Below are positions 12,081-23,620 of a stretch of DNA of 64,000 bases, piece by piece. The notes beneath the pieces are model-generated. The model ran no database searches and was not told the origin of the DNA. It worked only from the letters and a program-made list of their open reading frames with translations. A program made the translations under genes and the position numbers. Source of the DNA: Stictocephala bisonia (lineage: Eukaryota > Arthropoda > Insecta > Hemiptera > Membracidae); the NCBI GenBank assembly GCA_035578905.1, contig JAQJVL010000001.1, forward strand, positions 916,001 to 980,000, read 5' to 3'. How positions within the stretch are numbered: position 1 is the stretch's first letter; each line of letters opens with the position of its first letter.

Positions 12081-13130
12081 TGTGAGGAGGAAGGATGAGG
12101 TTTATAAGTCACGTGACTTATGAGTTTCCAAAACAACTCACTTTCTAACCGCACCCTCACTCCTTGCCCGCTGTCCAAACACTAATTCTAACCCCCCCCC
12201 CCCCTACTATTCCTCTTCTGTAGTTTTACTACCACTCTCTTACTACATTCAAGCCATCGGTTTTATCAGAACTTATTATAAAAATATCATACATTACAAT
12301 AAAATGTTAATGAGTCCTAGTAATCAGCAGGCAGTCATTTAACATATTTCAAACTTTTGGCTATTTTCATTTTCCCATATCTTATAATTATTCTGTAACT
12401 ACTAAGGGATTCCACGTCAATTCCTGATTTTCCAATAACATTTTTAACACGTGGGAAGGACTTCATCGTAAAACAAATTATAAGCACTATTTAATTACCT
12501 CAGAAATATTAATTTATTTTAAGATCTGAAGATATTACATTTTATATACGGACTTCTTAACTGTTTAGCATTTGTAAAGCTGCGTCATGTCGATAAACTA
12601 CACAGTAGTGTTACTTGACTTATATTTACAGCTATCCTTTATAAAATACAATACATACAAATTCACACAAAATATTTATAATATACTAGTCCAAAAATAA
12701 AAATGAAGACATTTGACATAATAATAAAAAAAGCATAAGAGTTTGAAAATATTTAACACTTTATCAAATGTATACGGTGAATGTATAAATGGTGAAATAT
12801 ATTATTTATGAATTTTATAAAAATATGAGTGAGTCGAGTAGAACTATTTTTTTTTTAATTAACATATATGATAAAGGCATCCATTTTTAACTATACCCAC
12901 ACAAATATTATTTATTTTTCAATTAATACTTCCTTTAGTAATGCGTCTTGAAAATAAACAAAATCCTACTTTATCCTGAAAATAGTAATTTAATACTATG
13001 ACACAACCACAAAAGAATTTCTCTTACATTTTAATTTGTTGCAATCAACTCAATAAAACTAATGAAACAAAGTAAAACTTACAAAAGTCTATAAATGAAC
13101 AAAGTTCGTGCTGTAGAGCTATTGAGATGG
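12081..13130. other. Spacer with a C-run
   Basis: Contains an uninterrupted C-run at about 12190-12204, otherwise AT-rich with no gene. A short CT-rich section (12130-12240) surrounds the C-run. Confidence 0.5.
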
Positions 13131-13140
13131 GATCCGCCCA

Positions 13141-13772
13141 GATCTACGACAGGCGTTGGCAAATGGATGTAGTGAACCACCGAGCTAGTGCATTCAACCC
13201 CCACCCCACCGCGACCGTATCTACGACAGGCGTTGGCAAATGGATGTAGTGAACCAACCGAGCTAGTGCATTCAACCCCCACCACACCGCGACCGTATCT
13301 ACGACAGGCGTTGGCAAATGGATGTAGTGAACCAACCGAGCTAGTGCATCCAACCCCCACCCCACCGCGACCGTATCTACGACAGGCGTTGGCAAATGGA
13401 TGTAGTGAACCAACCGAGCTAGTGCATCCAACCCCCGCCCCACCGCGACCGTATCTACGACAGGCGTTGGCAAATGGATGTAGTGAACCAACCGAGCTAG
13501 TGCATCCAACCCCCACCTCACCGCGACCGTATCTACGACAGGCGTTGGCAAATGGATGTAGTGAACCAACCGAGCTAGTGCATCCAACCCCCGCCCCACC
13601 ACGACCGTATCTACGACAGGCGTTGGCAAATGGATGTAGTAAACCAACCGAGCTAGTGCAACCCCCCCCCCTCCCCATCGCAACCAGATCTACGACAGGC
13701 GTTGGCAAATGGATATAGTGAACCAACCGAGCTAGTGCACTCCCCTCTCCCCCCAACCGAAACCATACCTAC
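13141..13772. repeat. GC-rich 78-bp minisatellite, 8 copies
   Basis: The marker TCTACGACAGGCGTTGGCAA starts at 13143, 13220, 13298, 13376, 13454, 13532, 13610 and 13689, so the period is 77-79 bp, mostly exactly 78. Because 78 is divisible by 3 and the unit lacks stops in several frames, long repetitive open frames appear on both strands (13079-13756 minus, 13144-13683 minus, 13188-13718 plus). Their 26-residue periodic products are not credible proteins. The array is far richer in G and C than its surroundings. Confidence 0.93.
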
Positions 13773-13929
13773 GAGGTAGCAAAACACAATTATCAAATGT
13801 TAATCCAAATCAAGTGTGAAAACGATAAAAAAAATATTGTCTAATTATATTACTGGAACAATATAGTTACCAAATGTTTAACCGAATAAATATCAAAAAC
13901 GAAAAATAAAATTCAAGACCATGATATTC

Positions 13930-14390
13930 ATTATTATTCATCTCTAAGACGCCGATCGTAGATATATGGGCGAATATGGAGGAGTGAATGAGTGTGATGA
14001 GTGTAGATGAACGAGTGTAGTCATTGTTACTATCTGAGTTAGACTTCGCTCAGAAAGGACTATTTATTAATAGCCCAATAGCTAGGGAAACTATGGGACC
14101 TAGAGCTTTACGTGGAATCCCAACCACTTAGTGTTGGTCTGATTTTCAGCTTACTGACAAGTTTGACACTTAGTTCTCTTCCCTACACAACACCCGAACC
14201 TTGACTACCATTCAACACGGACATTCCAGACTTCTCTAGTAGTGTCCATATTGATGACAACCATTGAGCGGATGCCATGTCGGTATTATGAGAACCGAGC
14301 ATGGAACCTATCGCCTACAATCTCCCAAACACTTTGTCCCCAAGTAGCTGAGTTATAGCACTGCGCCACCAGTGCCGACTTATATATACA
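13930..14390 (-). mobile_element. tRNA-derived SINE, group B (long copy)
   Basis: On the minus strand it opens with a tRNA-like head (GGCACTGGTGGCGCAGTG, then AGGTTCCATGCTCGG in the B-box position). It runs about 450 bp to a 3' end with ATCGGCGTCTTAGAGATGAA. That end is shared with the copies at 1697 and 17650. The internal segment between head and tail is longer than in the 1697 copy. Exact ends are uncertain. Confidence 0.55.
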
Positions 14391-14413
14391 TATATATAAG
14401 AAAATAAAAAATG

Positions 14414-14975
14414 TACAGGGTGAGTTTTATGTCCTGGCACACTTGGATATAATTTAAACAGGTTGAGATATCAATGTGAGACCTTGACCATACCTATTAT
14501 ACATATTTCTTTATTTTTCAAGTTTTTAAACATTTAAAATAATTTTATGAAATGGGGGCAAATAAACATTTTCAAATGCAAACCCCTAACATGTGACTCA
14601 TCATTTAAAGAGAATAATACTACCCCAAATTCTTAAAGCACCTACTTGTTTTAATGTTGCAGGTGTTCCAAATTGTTCACCTTCAGCTATTTGACTATTT
14701 AAGAAGTAAATTAGCCTTTTACTTCTTAAATTAAATTTAGAGACGTCTAGTTTGCGCATTGGATCTATTTTTCATTGCCTTCAAATGAGGGGTCACATGA
14801 TAGGGGTTTGCATTTGAACATTTATAGTTTCCCCCCTTTAGAAAAGGGGGCAACATGTTTAACAACTTGAAATATAAAAAAAAAAAATATAATAGGTATG
14901 GTCAAGGTTTCACATTGATATCTCAGCCTGTTTAAATTATATCCAAGTGTGCCAGGACATAAAATTCACCATGTA
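14414..14975. mobile_element. Foldback MITE with TACAGGGTG ends (562 bp)
   Basis: The left half starts TACAGGGTGAGTTTTATGTC and the right half ends with its inverse, GACATAAAATTCACCATGTA. Matching continues inwards through TTGGATATAATTTAAACAGG/CCTGTTTAAATTATATCCAA, TTGATATCTCA-type segments and AAATGCAAACCCCTA/TAGGGGTTTGCATTT. Most of the unit is therefore one imperfect palindrome with a centre near 14710. There is no coding capacity. Confidence 0.85.
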
Positions 14976-15565
14976 TTTAAAGATCAGACGTTGTATTTAT
15001 TATAAAACGTTATACATTATGAGTCTTAAAAACCTTCCCTAACAAGTAATTGGAACGTTGATTGCAAAAATGTGTTGCATGTGCTCATTACCAATTCCTT
15101 TTGTTCACGATAACGGACATTGTGTGCTCGGAAATCCGTTGGATTGTTCAGCTTCTTCCTTTATTTTACGCTTCTTAAAATTCATTTCCAATAAATACTA
15201 CCCAAATTACAATTTCATACTTTTAGACTTTGTAAAGTCTACATCCATACAAGGAAAAATAATAGGTTATTTTTATATTATTGTATTAACAATACGACTT
15301 ACCACCTATGTAAATAATATCTATAGATTAATCATTAATTTTACTATCTATAAATTTTAATATTTATAAATTAATATCTAATTCTTTAATTTTACTAAAT
15401 GTTCATTCAATATTGTACGGTATCTATAATGCTGCACCCATACAATATACCTTTAGTAATATACAAGGAAAAAGGGACTTTCAATTGATTTACCATAATC
15501 ATAGTTTTTTCTACAGGAGCCGATCAAATTAATATTTGCTATACAATGTTAGTAGAACACAATTG
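14976..15565. other. Non-coding spacer
   Basis: A 100-codon open frame (15058-15360) has no recognisable motif. Its second half is composed of A/T-rich codons typical of chance frames here. I do not call it a gene. Confidence 0.4.
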
Positions 15566-15570
15566 CCAGC

Positions 15571-15770
15571 ATTGTGGCTCAGTGGTTAAGGCTTCGGCCT
15601 GCGAAGGGTAAGTCCAAGGTTCGAATCCTCCCTGAGCCAACGGTCAGCACTTCACTCATTGAATAAAGTTTACGCTCATGCCTGCAGGCCCATGTAAACT
15701 GGTGAGTTATGTTGGAAAAAATTAATAATTATAATAAGATCCTAAACTAGGGTCTTTAATTTCAAATTAA
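15571..15770 (+). mobile_element. tRNA-derived SINE, group A
   Basis: A-box-like TGGCTCAGTGGTTAAGGC (from 15574) and a perfect B box GGTTCGAATCC (15618-15628). GGCTCAG pairs with CTGAGCC across the head, so a tRNA-like fold is partly retained. The body follows with GAATAAAGTTTACGCTCATG and CCTGCAGGCCCATG. The copy at 45571 has the same head and body. The tail is AT-rich near 15720-15770. It is a SINE, not a functional tRNA gene, because the head continues into a shared body. Confidence 0.78.
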
Positions 15771-16733
15771 AGTATTACTTTTAATTGCATGAGAGTGGTT
15801 ATTTTATATTCTATTAACTTTTTATATTGTAATATATTTTATTTAGGCAAATATTAATTGAATAAAACTTGCAAGAAATGTGTTTTTCGTATTTTATTTG
15901 GAAAGAAAAGAGTGTTGTTATTTTAAAAAGTGTAACATGATTTTCAAAAATTTGCTTCTCGTACATGATTATCGTAAGACTAATAGTATTGGCAGTATAT
16001 TAAAGGCATATAAGCTGAGAAGAAATATTTTTCCTCGATAAGTCATTTTGCTCTGTACTTAAGTTACGTCTTCTTGAAGAGTTTCCGCATTATCTAAAAC
16101 ACTTTAACACCGCCGCTTCAACAACGGTATAGTTAGAGACTAATTTCAATCGGTAAAATATTATATTTATCACGTCTTTCTTTGTACTGCTTTTGCAAAA
16201 AAAAAAGTAAGGCAACGAATAATTACGTATGGTGGAACAGCTAGAGTATATAAAATCAAAGAGGATTTGTTAATATTATAGTTTGATATCAAAATAAGTT
16301 TAGAAAATAATAAAGATGTTCATAATAAAAATGAGTGGTGACATAGATTTTATAATATAGTTTTGTGGAACTGGTTAGTTACCAATAATTATGTTGTGCC
16401 TATGAGTACTCAAACTAAAAAAAGTGCGATATAGTTTTAGTAATTATATACGAAATATATTATCAAATAATAGTGTTTCTGTGTATGCCGCGATTCAAAT
16501 TAAAAACGAGTGATGGGATTGACTTTAAGAATTGTTTTGTTATAAGTTTATTTGACATGTTAGTATCATACGTGTTGTACCCTTAAATACTAACGAGATT
16601 TTGTAATGTAGACTTGTTATCATACTATGTTCTGTTTTGTTGTTTTGTTTTTGCTGTTTTACTATCAGACTTGTTCTGTTTAGAAAAATGTTTTAAAGAA
16701 TAGCCTTACTAACATTTTTTAGTAATGCTATGC
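15771..16733. other. Non-coding spacer
   Basis: AT-rich; nothing recognisable. Confidence 0.5.
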
Positions 16734-16793
16734 CTTTTACACACTTGCTGCTCAACGCTTTTACACACTTGCTGCTCAACGCTTTTACACACT
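16734..16793. repeat. 24-bp tandem repeat, 2.5 copies
   Basis: CTTTTACACACTTGCTGCTC plus AACG is repeated exactly at 16734 and 16758, with a partial third copy from 16782. The copies are identical, so the duplication is recent. Confidence 0.9.
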
Positions 16794-17645
16794 TAAATTA
16801 CCAACGATTAGTGGCCTACTTTAAAAATGTACTTATTTTTTAAGAAAAAAATGAAACAACGAGCTTTTAAATTTTTTATCGATGCTAAATTTGGAACGTT
16901 TTTGTGAATTTTGTAGGACCTGGAAACATCTTAAATTGTTAGTAAAATGAAGAATATGGCCTTGAATTGTTAAACATTATTACATGGGAAAGATAATTTA
17001 ATACAATTTAAAGGTTTACAGTTTCAGTAATTAAGATTAGAAATATTGTTTATAAATATATATGGTTTTGAATGTGAGAAACAAATATGGTACGATCATA
17101 TACTTAGGATAAATTCGTATTACATTATTGTCATGACATAAAGCGAACTCAAATAGTAGAGAATATTTTTAATTTGTAAAGCTTAAAGTGCTAGTCGTCA
17201 AAGACAGCGTTGAGTAAGGGGAGGGGGGGGGGTTGTAGAGGTTAGTTATATTTAGCGTACAGATGGTGGCATTATCGCAAATGAGAGCATTGGTACAGAA
17301 GCGGGCTCCCTTTTGTTCCAGATACGCTACTGTATAATCCACAGTGAATCAGAACTGCTGTGCAGTCAAAATGAAAATTTATTAATGTTTGGAGTTTTTC
17401 TCATCCAAAACAGACATTTTATTTGAGAGTTTTATGTTTGTAAAGCTGAACCAATCACCATAAATTTTCAGAATTCCTAGCACAATTTTTATTGCTACTG
17501 TACAATTCAAGATGGAATAAAAATATATTCTATTATGTTTTAGAACTTATTTTTCACTCATTTCACTGTATAGAGGATTACTCTAAAATGTTTTATTGCT
17601 TTAGTGACCTAACTGTTGTTATACTTGTTGTTATACCTATCGTAA
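16794..17645. other. Spacer with G-run
   Basis: A purine tract with a G-run lies at about 17219-17234. Otherwise AT-rich with no gene. Confidence 0.5.
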
Positions 17646-17649
17646 TATT

Positions 17650-17875
17650 CATTATATTTTTTTTTATTTATTTATTCGTAAGACGCCAATCTTCCAGATA
17701 TGGCTGAATATGGATTTCAAATGAGACACAAACTAAAGCAGACTACTCCTTAAAATGTGTCATTAATTAATAGCCAATAACAAAAGTGGCTGTTCCCTTT
17801 TTAAATATTTGTATTATTTAAAAGCTATCAGCTGATCCCTTTAAAAATTTGTTTTGACTCCGATTTTTATTGTAT
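17650..17875 (-). mobile_element. tRNA-derived SINE, group B, 3' part
   Basis: The minus strand shows GGGATCAGCTGATAGC, GGGAACAGCC and the group-specific tail AGATTGGCGTCTTACGAATA. The copy at 1697 shares GGGATCAGGCTGTTC and GGCGTC. The tRNA-like head is absent or too diverged. Confidence 0.5.
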
Positions 17876-18416
17876 TATTGCACTATGTCATTGTTACCTT
17901 TACAAAATATTGTTAAAACACTATTGATATTTGCTTGGTCTTATCAAAATCTGTAAAAGTTGTCTGTTAAGGAATTATTAGAATATATAGTTTTTACTAC
18001 CACTGTAACTGAGTTTTCATGTTTGTACCCGTTGTTAAAAAGCGTTGTATTAGAAGGACTTTCAGTTGATTGGACAATGTAATTAATTAACTAATATTCT
18101 CAGCCATTTATTTTGGGCAAATTATGTAGGGTTAGCCCATTAATAGATAAATAATCAATCAAACCATAAACTTTAAACGTATTAAGTCATGCAATTGTTG
18201 ACGAATATGACAAAATCCGATTAAAAGATTAAATTAAAATTAAAGACAAATTAAAATTCTTGCTTGTTCAAGCAATCTATATAGTATTCTCAAACTAATC
18301 TGCAAATATGCCATATAAATAATGAATACATACTATGTGTATAAAGGTGAAATGTGAAAATCACATGTTAGAAAATATTTTAGTAAACTGTTTATTTGGC
18401 CAAAAACAAAAATAAT
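17876..18416. other. Non-coding spacer
   Basis: AT-rich; nothing recognisable. Confidence 0.5.
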
Positions 18417-18773
18417 CGGATCTTTTCCTTTCATTCACTACCACAGTTTTTTTTGTTTCTGTTTAATTCACTACCACTTGATAAATACTCTATTGATATA
18501 AAAACTATTCTCTAATCATTTTAACGTCCACTGTGTTTATACTTATTCGCTAATAATCCGATATCACTGGCCTTATCTTATCGCTTTGAAGAACTTACAC
18601 ACGGAGAGCGCATTCGGTGGTAAGTCAATCATTGGATTTACCAGTTTGTGTGATCAACTTTAGTAGCCACATAACTTAACCTATCCTGAGCTACACTAAC
18701 CTGACCTAAAATAACCTAACATAATCAAACCGTAATTTAGATAAAAAGGTGGCAGTGAAGTAAAGGAAAAAGT
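18417..18773. mobile_element. TIR MITE, copy 1 of the 18417/58811 family
   Basis: The left end GGATCTTTTCCTTTCATTCA and the inverse of the right end (TACTTTTTCCTTTACTTCAC) match as terminal inverted repeats of about 40 bp. The interior shares long collinear blocks with 58811-59128, including GGCCTTATCTTATCGCT, CTTACACA-C/T-GGAGAGCG and GTAGCCAC-TAAC. Several CCTAAC-like motifs near 18680-18720 belong to the element and are not telomeric. Confidence 0.7.
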
Positions 18774-20514
18774 ATTGATGGTGAATTAACGGATAGGGTC
18801 CAAATAATCGTATTTGAGGTTTTGTACAGTTAATGAAGATCAAAAATTAATAGTTAAGATACAAACTGATATTTTATACAGTAAAATACTCAGAAAAAAA
18901 TTGTTTGATTGTAATTTTGTCGGAAGTGGCGAGAAGAAGAACCAGAACAATCTGACTTATAAAAGAAAGAGGGTTCATTTGAAAAAAACAAAACATTATT
19001 TTATAAAAACTAAAAGAATCTTATAAAAACAACGTTGATTTTTCTTAACTGTCTGTTTGGGCCACTGCGTGAAAAATAAAGCTATGTATTTTGTGACATT
19101 TTCATATAGAACATATGCATTTTGAGATTAAAACTTGTGCTGATGACATTATAATTGCAAATTATCACGATTATACACCTAATAACTTTTTACTGTCTGT
19201 ACCAATAACCGAAAAAAATTAAGAATAACTCAAGAAAAATAATTTGTTTTTAATATTAGCTCAATAGTTTACTCAAATTGACGTGGTTAAAATTGCATAT
19301 CGGCAAGGAAAACAATATATTGACAATATAGAAGAACAATTGTCTCGAGAACAGGACATTTACTATTTTAACACTCAACGTTCAAAACCTAACTGGGAGA
19401 ATATTAAAGGAATAACTTCATAAATGGCTTCCCTTGAGAATGGACCAGATACTAACCGGTCGACACGCTCTGACTAGCCTGTTTATTAAAGGAGTAGTTT
19501 TAAGTTAATTAATTACCACCATATAGATGGTTAAACAAACAAAAATAAAATAACATCTATTCTACGGGTCATTAACTATTATTTTAATTAAATACTTTAT
19601 AAAATAATCATGCATATTCGTTACAAACTGAATTGTAATAAAACAAATTTGCCTTTGAACCCTATTATTATTGACCAATTTGAAATTAATAATCAAAGAC
19701 TCATTAATAATAAAAAAATAATATAATTTTATCAACAATATAACTCTTATTATTTTCAGATCAAGAGGGATTTTCATGGAATTCCGAGTAACGAATTGAC
19801 TGACAATTGATTTTCTATGACTCTACTAACATTAGAAAATTTGTATTTTTTACTATGATGAAAAATGTTAACACCACAAATGTGATACCATTTATACTAT
19901 TCTTGATTTCTAAGTGAAGAGTTAATTGATTGATTATGGATCGGATGACCGTAGAGTCCTATTAAATGCTGTGTCTCAGTCATACTGGCAAAGTGAGAAT
20001 GACATTGATGTTTAGCACTAACTATTCTAATATGTATTTAAAACAAATATATATATTTTCTGTGACACAGGTAGACAACAGGATCAAACAAGTTGATTAG
20101 TTTGACTGAGGGTCATTGTAAGCCACACACCACTGTCCAACCAATTTGTCTACCAACATATCACTAGCAATCTACCAGGGGAGGAAAACTGGCAGCTCGA
20201 TTTGAGTATAAAATAATATTTTTTTACTCTAAAAATATTTACCTAATAGGAAGAGAAAGATGTACATTGTAAAACATTTAAAGTAGATGGAATGCATTGA
20301 TAGAAGATAGATGGATTTATAGCACCCCTGATTAAAGTTGTACTTTCAAAGTTGTTGTACCAACGCTTTACGTTTCACCGGTTAGGATGCTTATGCTTTT
20401 ATAAAATCGATGGTTGGTTGTGTTTCATGAGGAGGGTTGAAATTATGTTCATGAAACAATTTTCAGGTTTTACGAAAATATAAAATTATTTTCTGGTTGT
20501 TGTATACGAATATT
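18774..20514. other. Non-coding spacer
   Basis: AT-rich. Short lysine-rich open frames (for example 18814-19026 and 19562-19777) have no recognisable motifs. No repeat structure was noticed. Confidence 0.45.
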
Positions 20515-20650
20515 AATATACAAGTGAACGCAAACAACCCAAACTTTATTACAATATAAGTAAAAAAATTGAGTTACACCAATAAACTATTATAAAATGG
20601 TGATCGATGTCGGCAAGTTACGTTTACCTCCCTAAGGTCTAAGGGATCCA
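20515..20650 (+). mobile_element. Foldback-family arm (diverged copy)
   Basis: ACAAGTGAACGCAAACAACC, an A/T section, then GGTGATCGATGTCGGCAAGT and CTAAGGTCTAAGGGATCC follow the order of the left arm of the 52241 element. The mirror arm is not visible. Confidence 0.5.
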
Positions 20651-20859
20651 CTGCATGAAATTCATTCGCATTTTATCTGAAACTTGAATTGTTTCTTTAC
20701 CAATACGTAATACGCCGATCAATAAACTATTATCATTCTGCTGGGATAGACAAACTAAATTATTTTCTTTAATATTACGTTTGAAAATCTAATACAACTG
20801 AAGATGTTTGTAGTTAGTTAGCTAAATTTGTTAGTTAGCCTTAAGCAAGAAAATTTAAA

Positions 20860-21693
20860 TACAGGGTGTCCCGAAAGTAAAGTGCCAAACTTCGGTAAAT
20901 GGTTATATACAGTAGGTCAAATTAAAGAGAAAACCAAGGATTCCTTTTTTCCCAAAAACGCTTCATTTACCAGATACCCGCCTTTCTTTTACAAAAGAGT
21001 TGTTATCTCCGAGTTGGCTCCACCGATCTTTATGAAACTCACTATGTATTTTACCATAATAGAGCACTATTCTGAGAAAAAATCAACTTAATACTATTTA
21101 AAATTTCAAAACAGCGGCCATTTTAAATTTTTAAACGGAAATTGTGGGAAACAGCATAAAAAAATACTAAGGAGATGGTTTTTAGATAATTTTATTACCA
21201 ATCCGTCAGTATAACCTAGCCACATTGAAATTTTTGTTGAGATGCTACAAAAAAGCTAAAAACAAATGGCTTTTTTGTAGCCTCTCACCACAAATATGAA
21301 TGTGTCTCGATTATTTTCTGTCCAATTCTAACTTTTTTAATAGTAACAGATTTGTAATAAGATTATCTAAAAAGCATTATTGTAATTCTTTGTATTTTTA
21401 CAGTTTTCCCGCAATTTCTGTTTAAAAATTTAAAATGGCCACCATTTTGAAATTTTTTACTGGAGCAAGTCAATTATTTTTCTAGAATAGGTCTCAACTA
21501 CTGTAAAATGCATATGGAGTATCATGAAGATTGGTTGAGCCAACTTGGAGATAAAAGTTCTTTTTTCAAAACACAAAATGAAGGATATCTGGTAAACGTT
21601 TTTGGGAAAAAAATTAATCTTGATTTTCTCTTTATTTTTACCTATTTAAGAATTTACTGGAGTTTCGCACTTAAATTTTGGGTCACCCTGTAC
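20860..21693. mobile_element. Foldback MITE with TACAGGGTG ends (834 bp)
   Basis: The left end TACAGGGTGTCCCGAAAGTA is mirrored by the right end TTGGGTCACCCTGTA. The arms match for about 400 bp with divergence: GAGAAAACCAAGGATT/GAGAAAATCAAGATT, TATCTCCGAGTTGGCTC/TATCTCCAAGTTGGCTC, GGCCATTTTAAATTTTTAAA in both. A central hairpin (GCTACAAAAAAGC...GCTTTTTTGTAGC) sits near 21243-21281. Short frames within it are incidental. Confidence 0.85.
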
Positions 21694-21809
21694 ATTATAT
21701 ATGGACTTGTTTGACATCAGCCTTTTCCGAAGAAAAGCGAGTGTTGATAAATTTCGACGTTATGGAAGTCTCTGCATCTAATAAAAATCCCTCATTTGCT
21801 TATTTGTGA

Positions 21810-21810
<1 letters not shown>

Positions 21811-21879
<69 letters not shown>
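21811..21879. repeat. (TA)n microsatellite
   Basis: A nearly pure TA dinucleotide run over roughly 65 bp, with slight interruption at its 3' end. Confidence 0.95.
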
Positions 21880-22799
21880 GTATGTATTTAACACTGTACT
21901 TCGTAATGCAAATTAATAAAATTATCTACTACGAGGTTATGCAAAATAATGAATTTATTGCTAAAGGTATAAAATGCAGTTAAAATTACTTGGAAAGGAT
22001 TGAACCCTTAACATTGTTAAGTGATTGTGTGGCTGCTGCAAAGGATTATTATTTGTCAGTGCACACTTATTTAGAAAACAGCTGAAACTTTAAAAATAAA
22101 TGAACAACTGGTTTTAGAGAAGTCATGCACAACATTTCTGATGTAATATTTATAAAAGCATGAAAACAACAGTAAGATAACAAGAGGAAAATAATTTTAA
22201 AAAGTACTAATAAAACCTATTATCTTGATAATATATGACATAAGAAGGCACAAACTAAAAATTAAACTACGATTTGGGTTGAGATTTACTTAAACTAAAA
22301 ATGTTTTACGTAGTGAATAAATTACACCAATATAATATATGCAGCATTTTAGATGATTATGTTACACATATTATAAGATATTAATCAATTTAGGCCTTAT
22401 GCGAATACCAATAATATTAAAACACGTAATAAATGGAGATATAACAGTGAATTTAAATAATAAAATGATATTAAAATATGCTGCTTCTATGTTTTTTAAA
22501 CTGTGTTTTTTTTCCAACCTGTTAGAGAAAAAAAGACAGCCAAGAAAACTTGTAAAACGTACACCTGTTGTCCCTGTTGTTGATAGCTTGTATTTACTGC
22601 AACACAATAGGACGGGGAAATGTTTAGTGCTATAAATTATCAGTGTTGTAGTTACTAACAGACATGCTCAGATCATTGTTTCCTCTAAACAATGGGTGAA
22701 CAATATAATGTAGATAATGAACATAGTAATAAAAAGCGTTTATACAAAATCGCACCTTACGTTTTCTTAATAAATTTACTTGGATCATCAATAAGTAGT
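21880..22799. other. Non-coding spacer
   Basis: AT-rich. Overlapping 78-codon frames on both strands near 22371-22635 show no family resemblance. Confidence 0.45.
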
Positions 22800-22975
22800 T
22801 TTTCCATTTTAAATGTTATACGTTTTTAAGAGCGGTTTACGCCCATTAAAATAATCCACATCATTACAAAAGATGCTGGATATAAAAGTTGTACCAAGAA
22901 AATATTATCAGTAAGTTTTCATTTTTCAGTAAAGTTAAACGGCAAGAAGCTGCAACACTAAAGAGTACAATTGTG
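22800..22975 (+). repeat. Direct repeat, copy 1 (about 170 bp)
   Basis: Collinear with 23450-23620. Shared blocks are TCCATTTTA, AAAATAATCCA, AAAGATGCTGGA, ATTA-CAGTAAGTTT, TTTCAGTAAA and AAACGGCAAGAAG. Identity is moderate (I estimate about three quarters). No open frame spans it. Confidence 0.65.
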
Positions 22976-23109
22976 TTTATACAAAATATTTTCATAATTT
23001 ACAATAGATTTTGATGAGGACTCAAATTAGTTTTAAAAAAGTATGACGTTCAAAATCGAGAAAAAAAATTTTAAACTCAATTTTCTAAATAATAAGAAAC
23101 AAAAAGATA

Positions 23110-23245
23110 TACGTACGGTGGTATTGGCCCATCCGATTTATGGTACAATGGCAATCTTCCACTGGACACACAAACCCACACCCACCATTCCACACGCGTA
23201 CAAAGGTATTGATCCATCCACTCTTCCATACACGAATCATGGAGT
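23110..23245 (+). repeat. Degenerate copies of the 36-bp minisatellite
   Basis: GGTATTGGCCCATCC, CACACCCACCATTCC, ACACGCGTAC and GGTATTGATCCATCC match the unit of the array at 2457. About three units remain, lying between the two copies of the direct repeat. Confidence 0.55.
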
Positions 23246-23449
23246 CTGTATGATTTACATAATATAAATGATAAATCTATTAGTATTTACTGCTCAATTT
23301 GTTAGATATTTCCGACTATTTTGGCGTGTTTAAAACTAACATAACGATAGAATATGTATAAAACCCCTGTGTTTTCAAGAGGTATTTACTACCTCAGCTT
23401 ACGTATAAAATAAATTTGTTTTTACTCTGTACTACTTGACGTAATTTCT

Positions 23450-23620
23450 CCATTTTAGATACTATAAATTTTGAAGACCAGTTTTCGCCCTTTAAAATAA
23501 TCCATCTCCTATACAAAGATGCTGGACACTAAATCAGTGCGAACAAATATTACCAGTAAGTTTGACTTCTTTCAGTAAATGTAAACGGCAAGAAGTTCCA
23601 ACAACAAAGAGTAAAATTGT
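23450..23620 (+). repeat. Direct repeat, copy 2 (about 170 bp)
   Basis: Partner of 22800-22975, offset by about 650 bp in the same orientation. Confidence 0.65.

Noticed and set aside
13079..13756. 225-codon reverse open frame and its overlapping partners
   Set aside because: They are periodic products of a 78-bp tandem repeat with a 26-residue motif, present on both strands at once.
15574..15640. Functional tRNA gene
   Set aside because: A and B boxes are good and the ends pair, but the D and anticodon arms do not fold normally and the sequence continues into a body shared with 45571, so it is a SINE.
18680..18725. Telomeric or interstitial TTAGG array
   Set aside because: Only a few CCTAA motifs, irregular, and part of a MITE with a second copy at 58811.
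20828..21091. 87-codon frame at the left end of the foldback
   Set aside because: Located in a palindromic MITE arm, with no homology that I can recognise.
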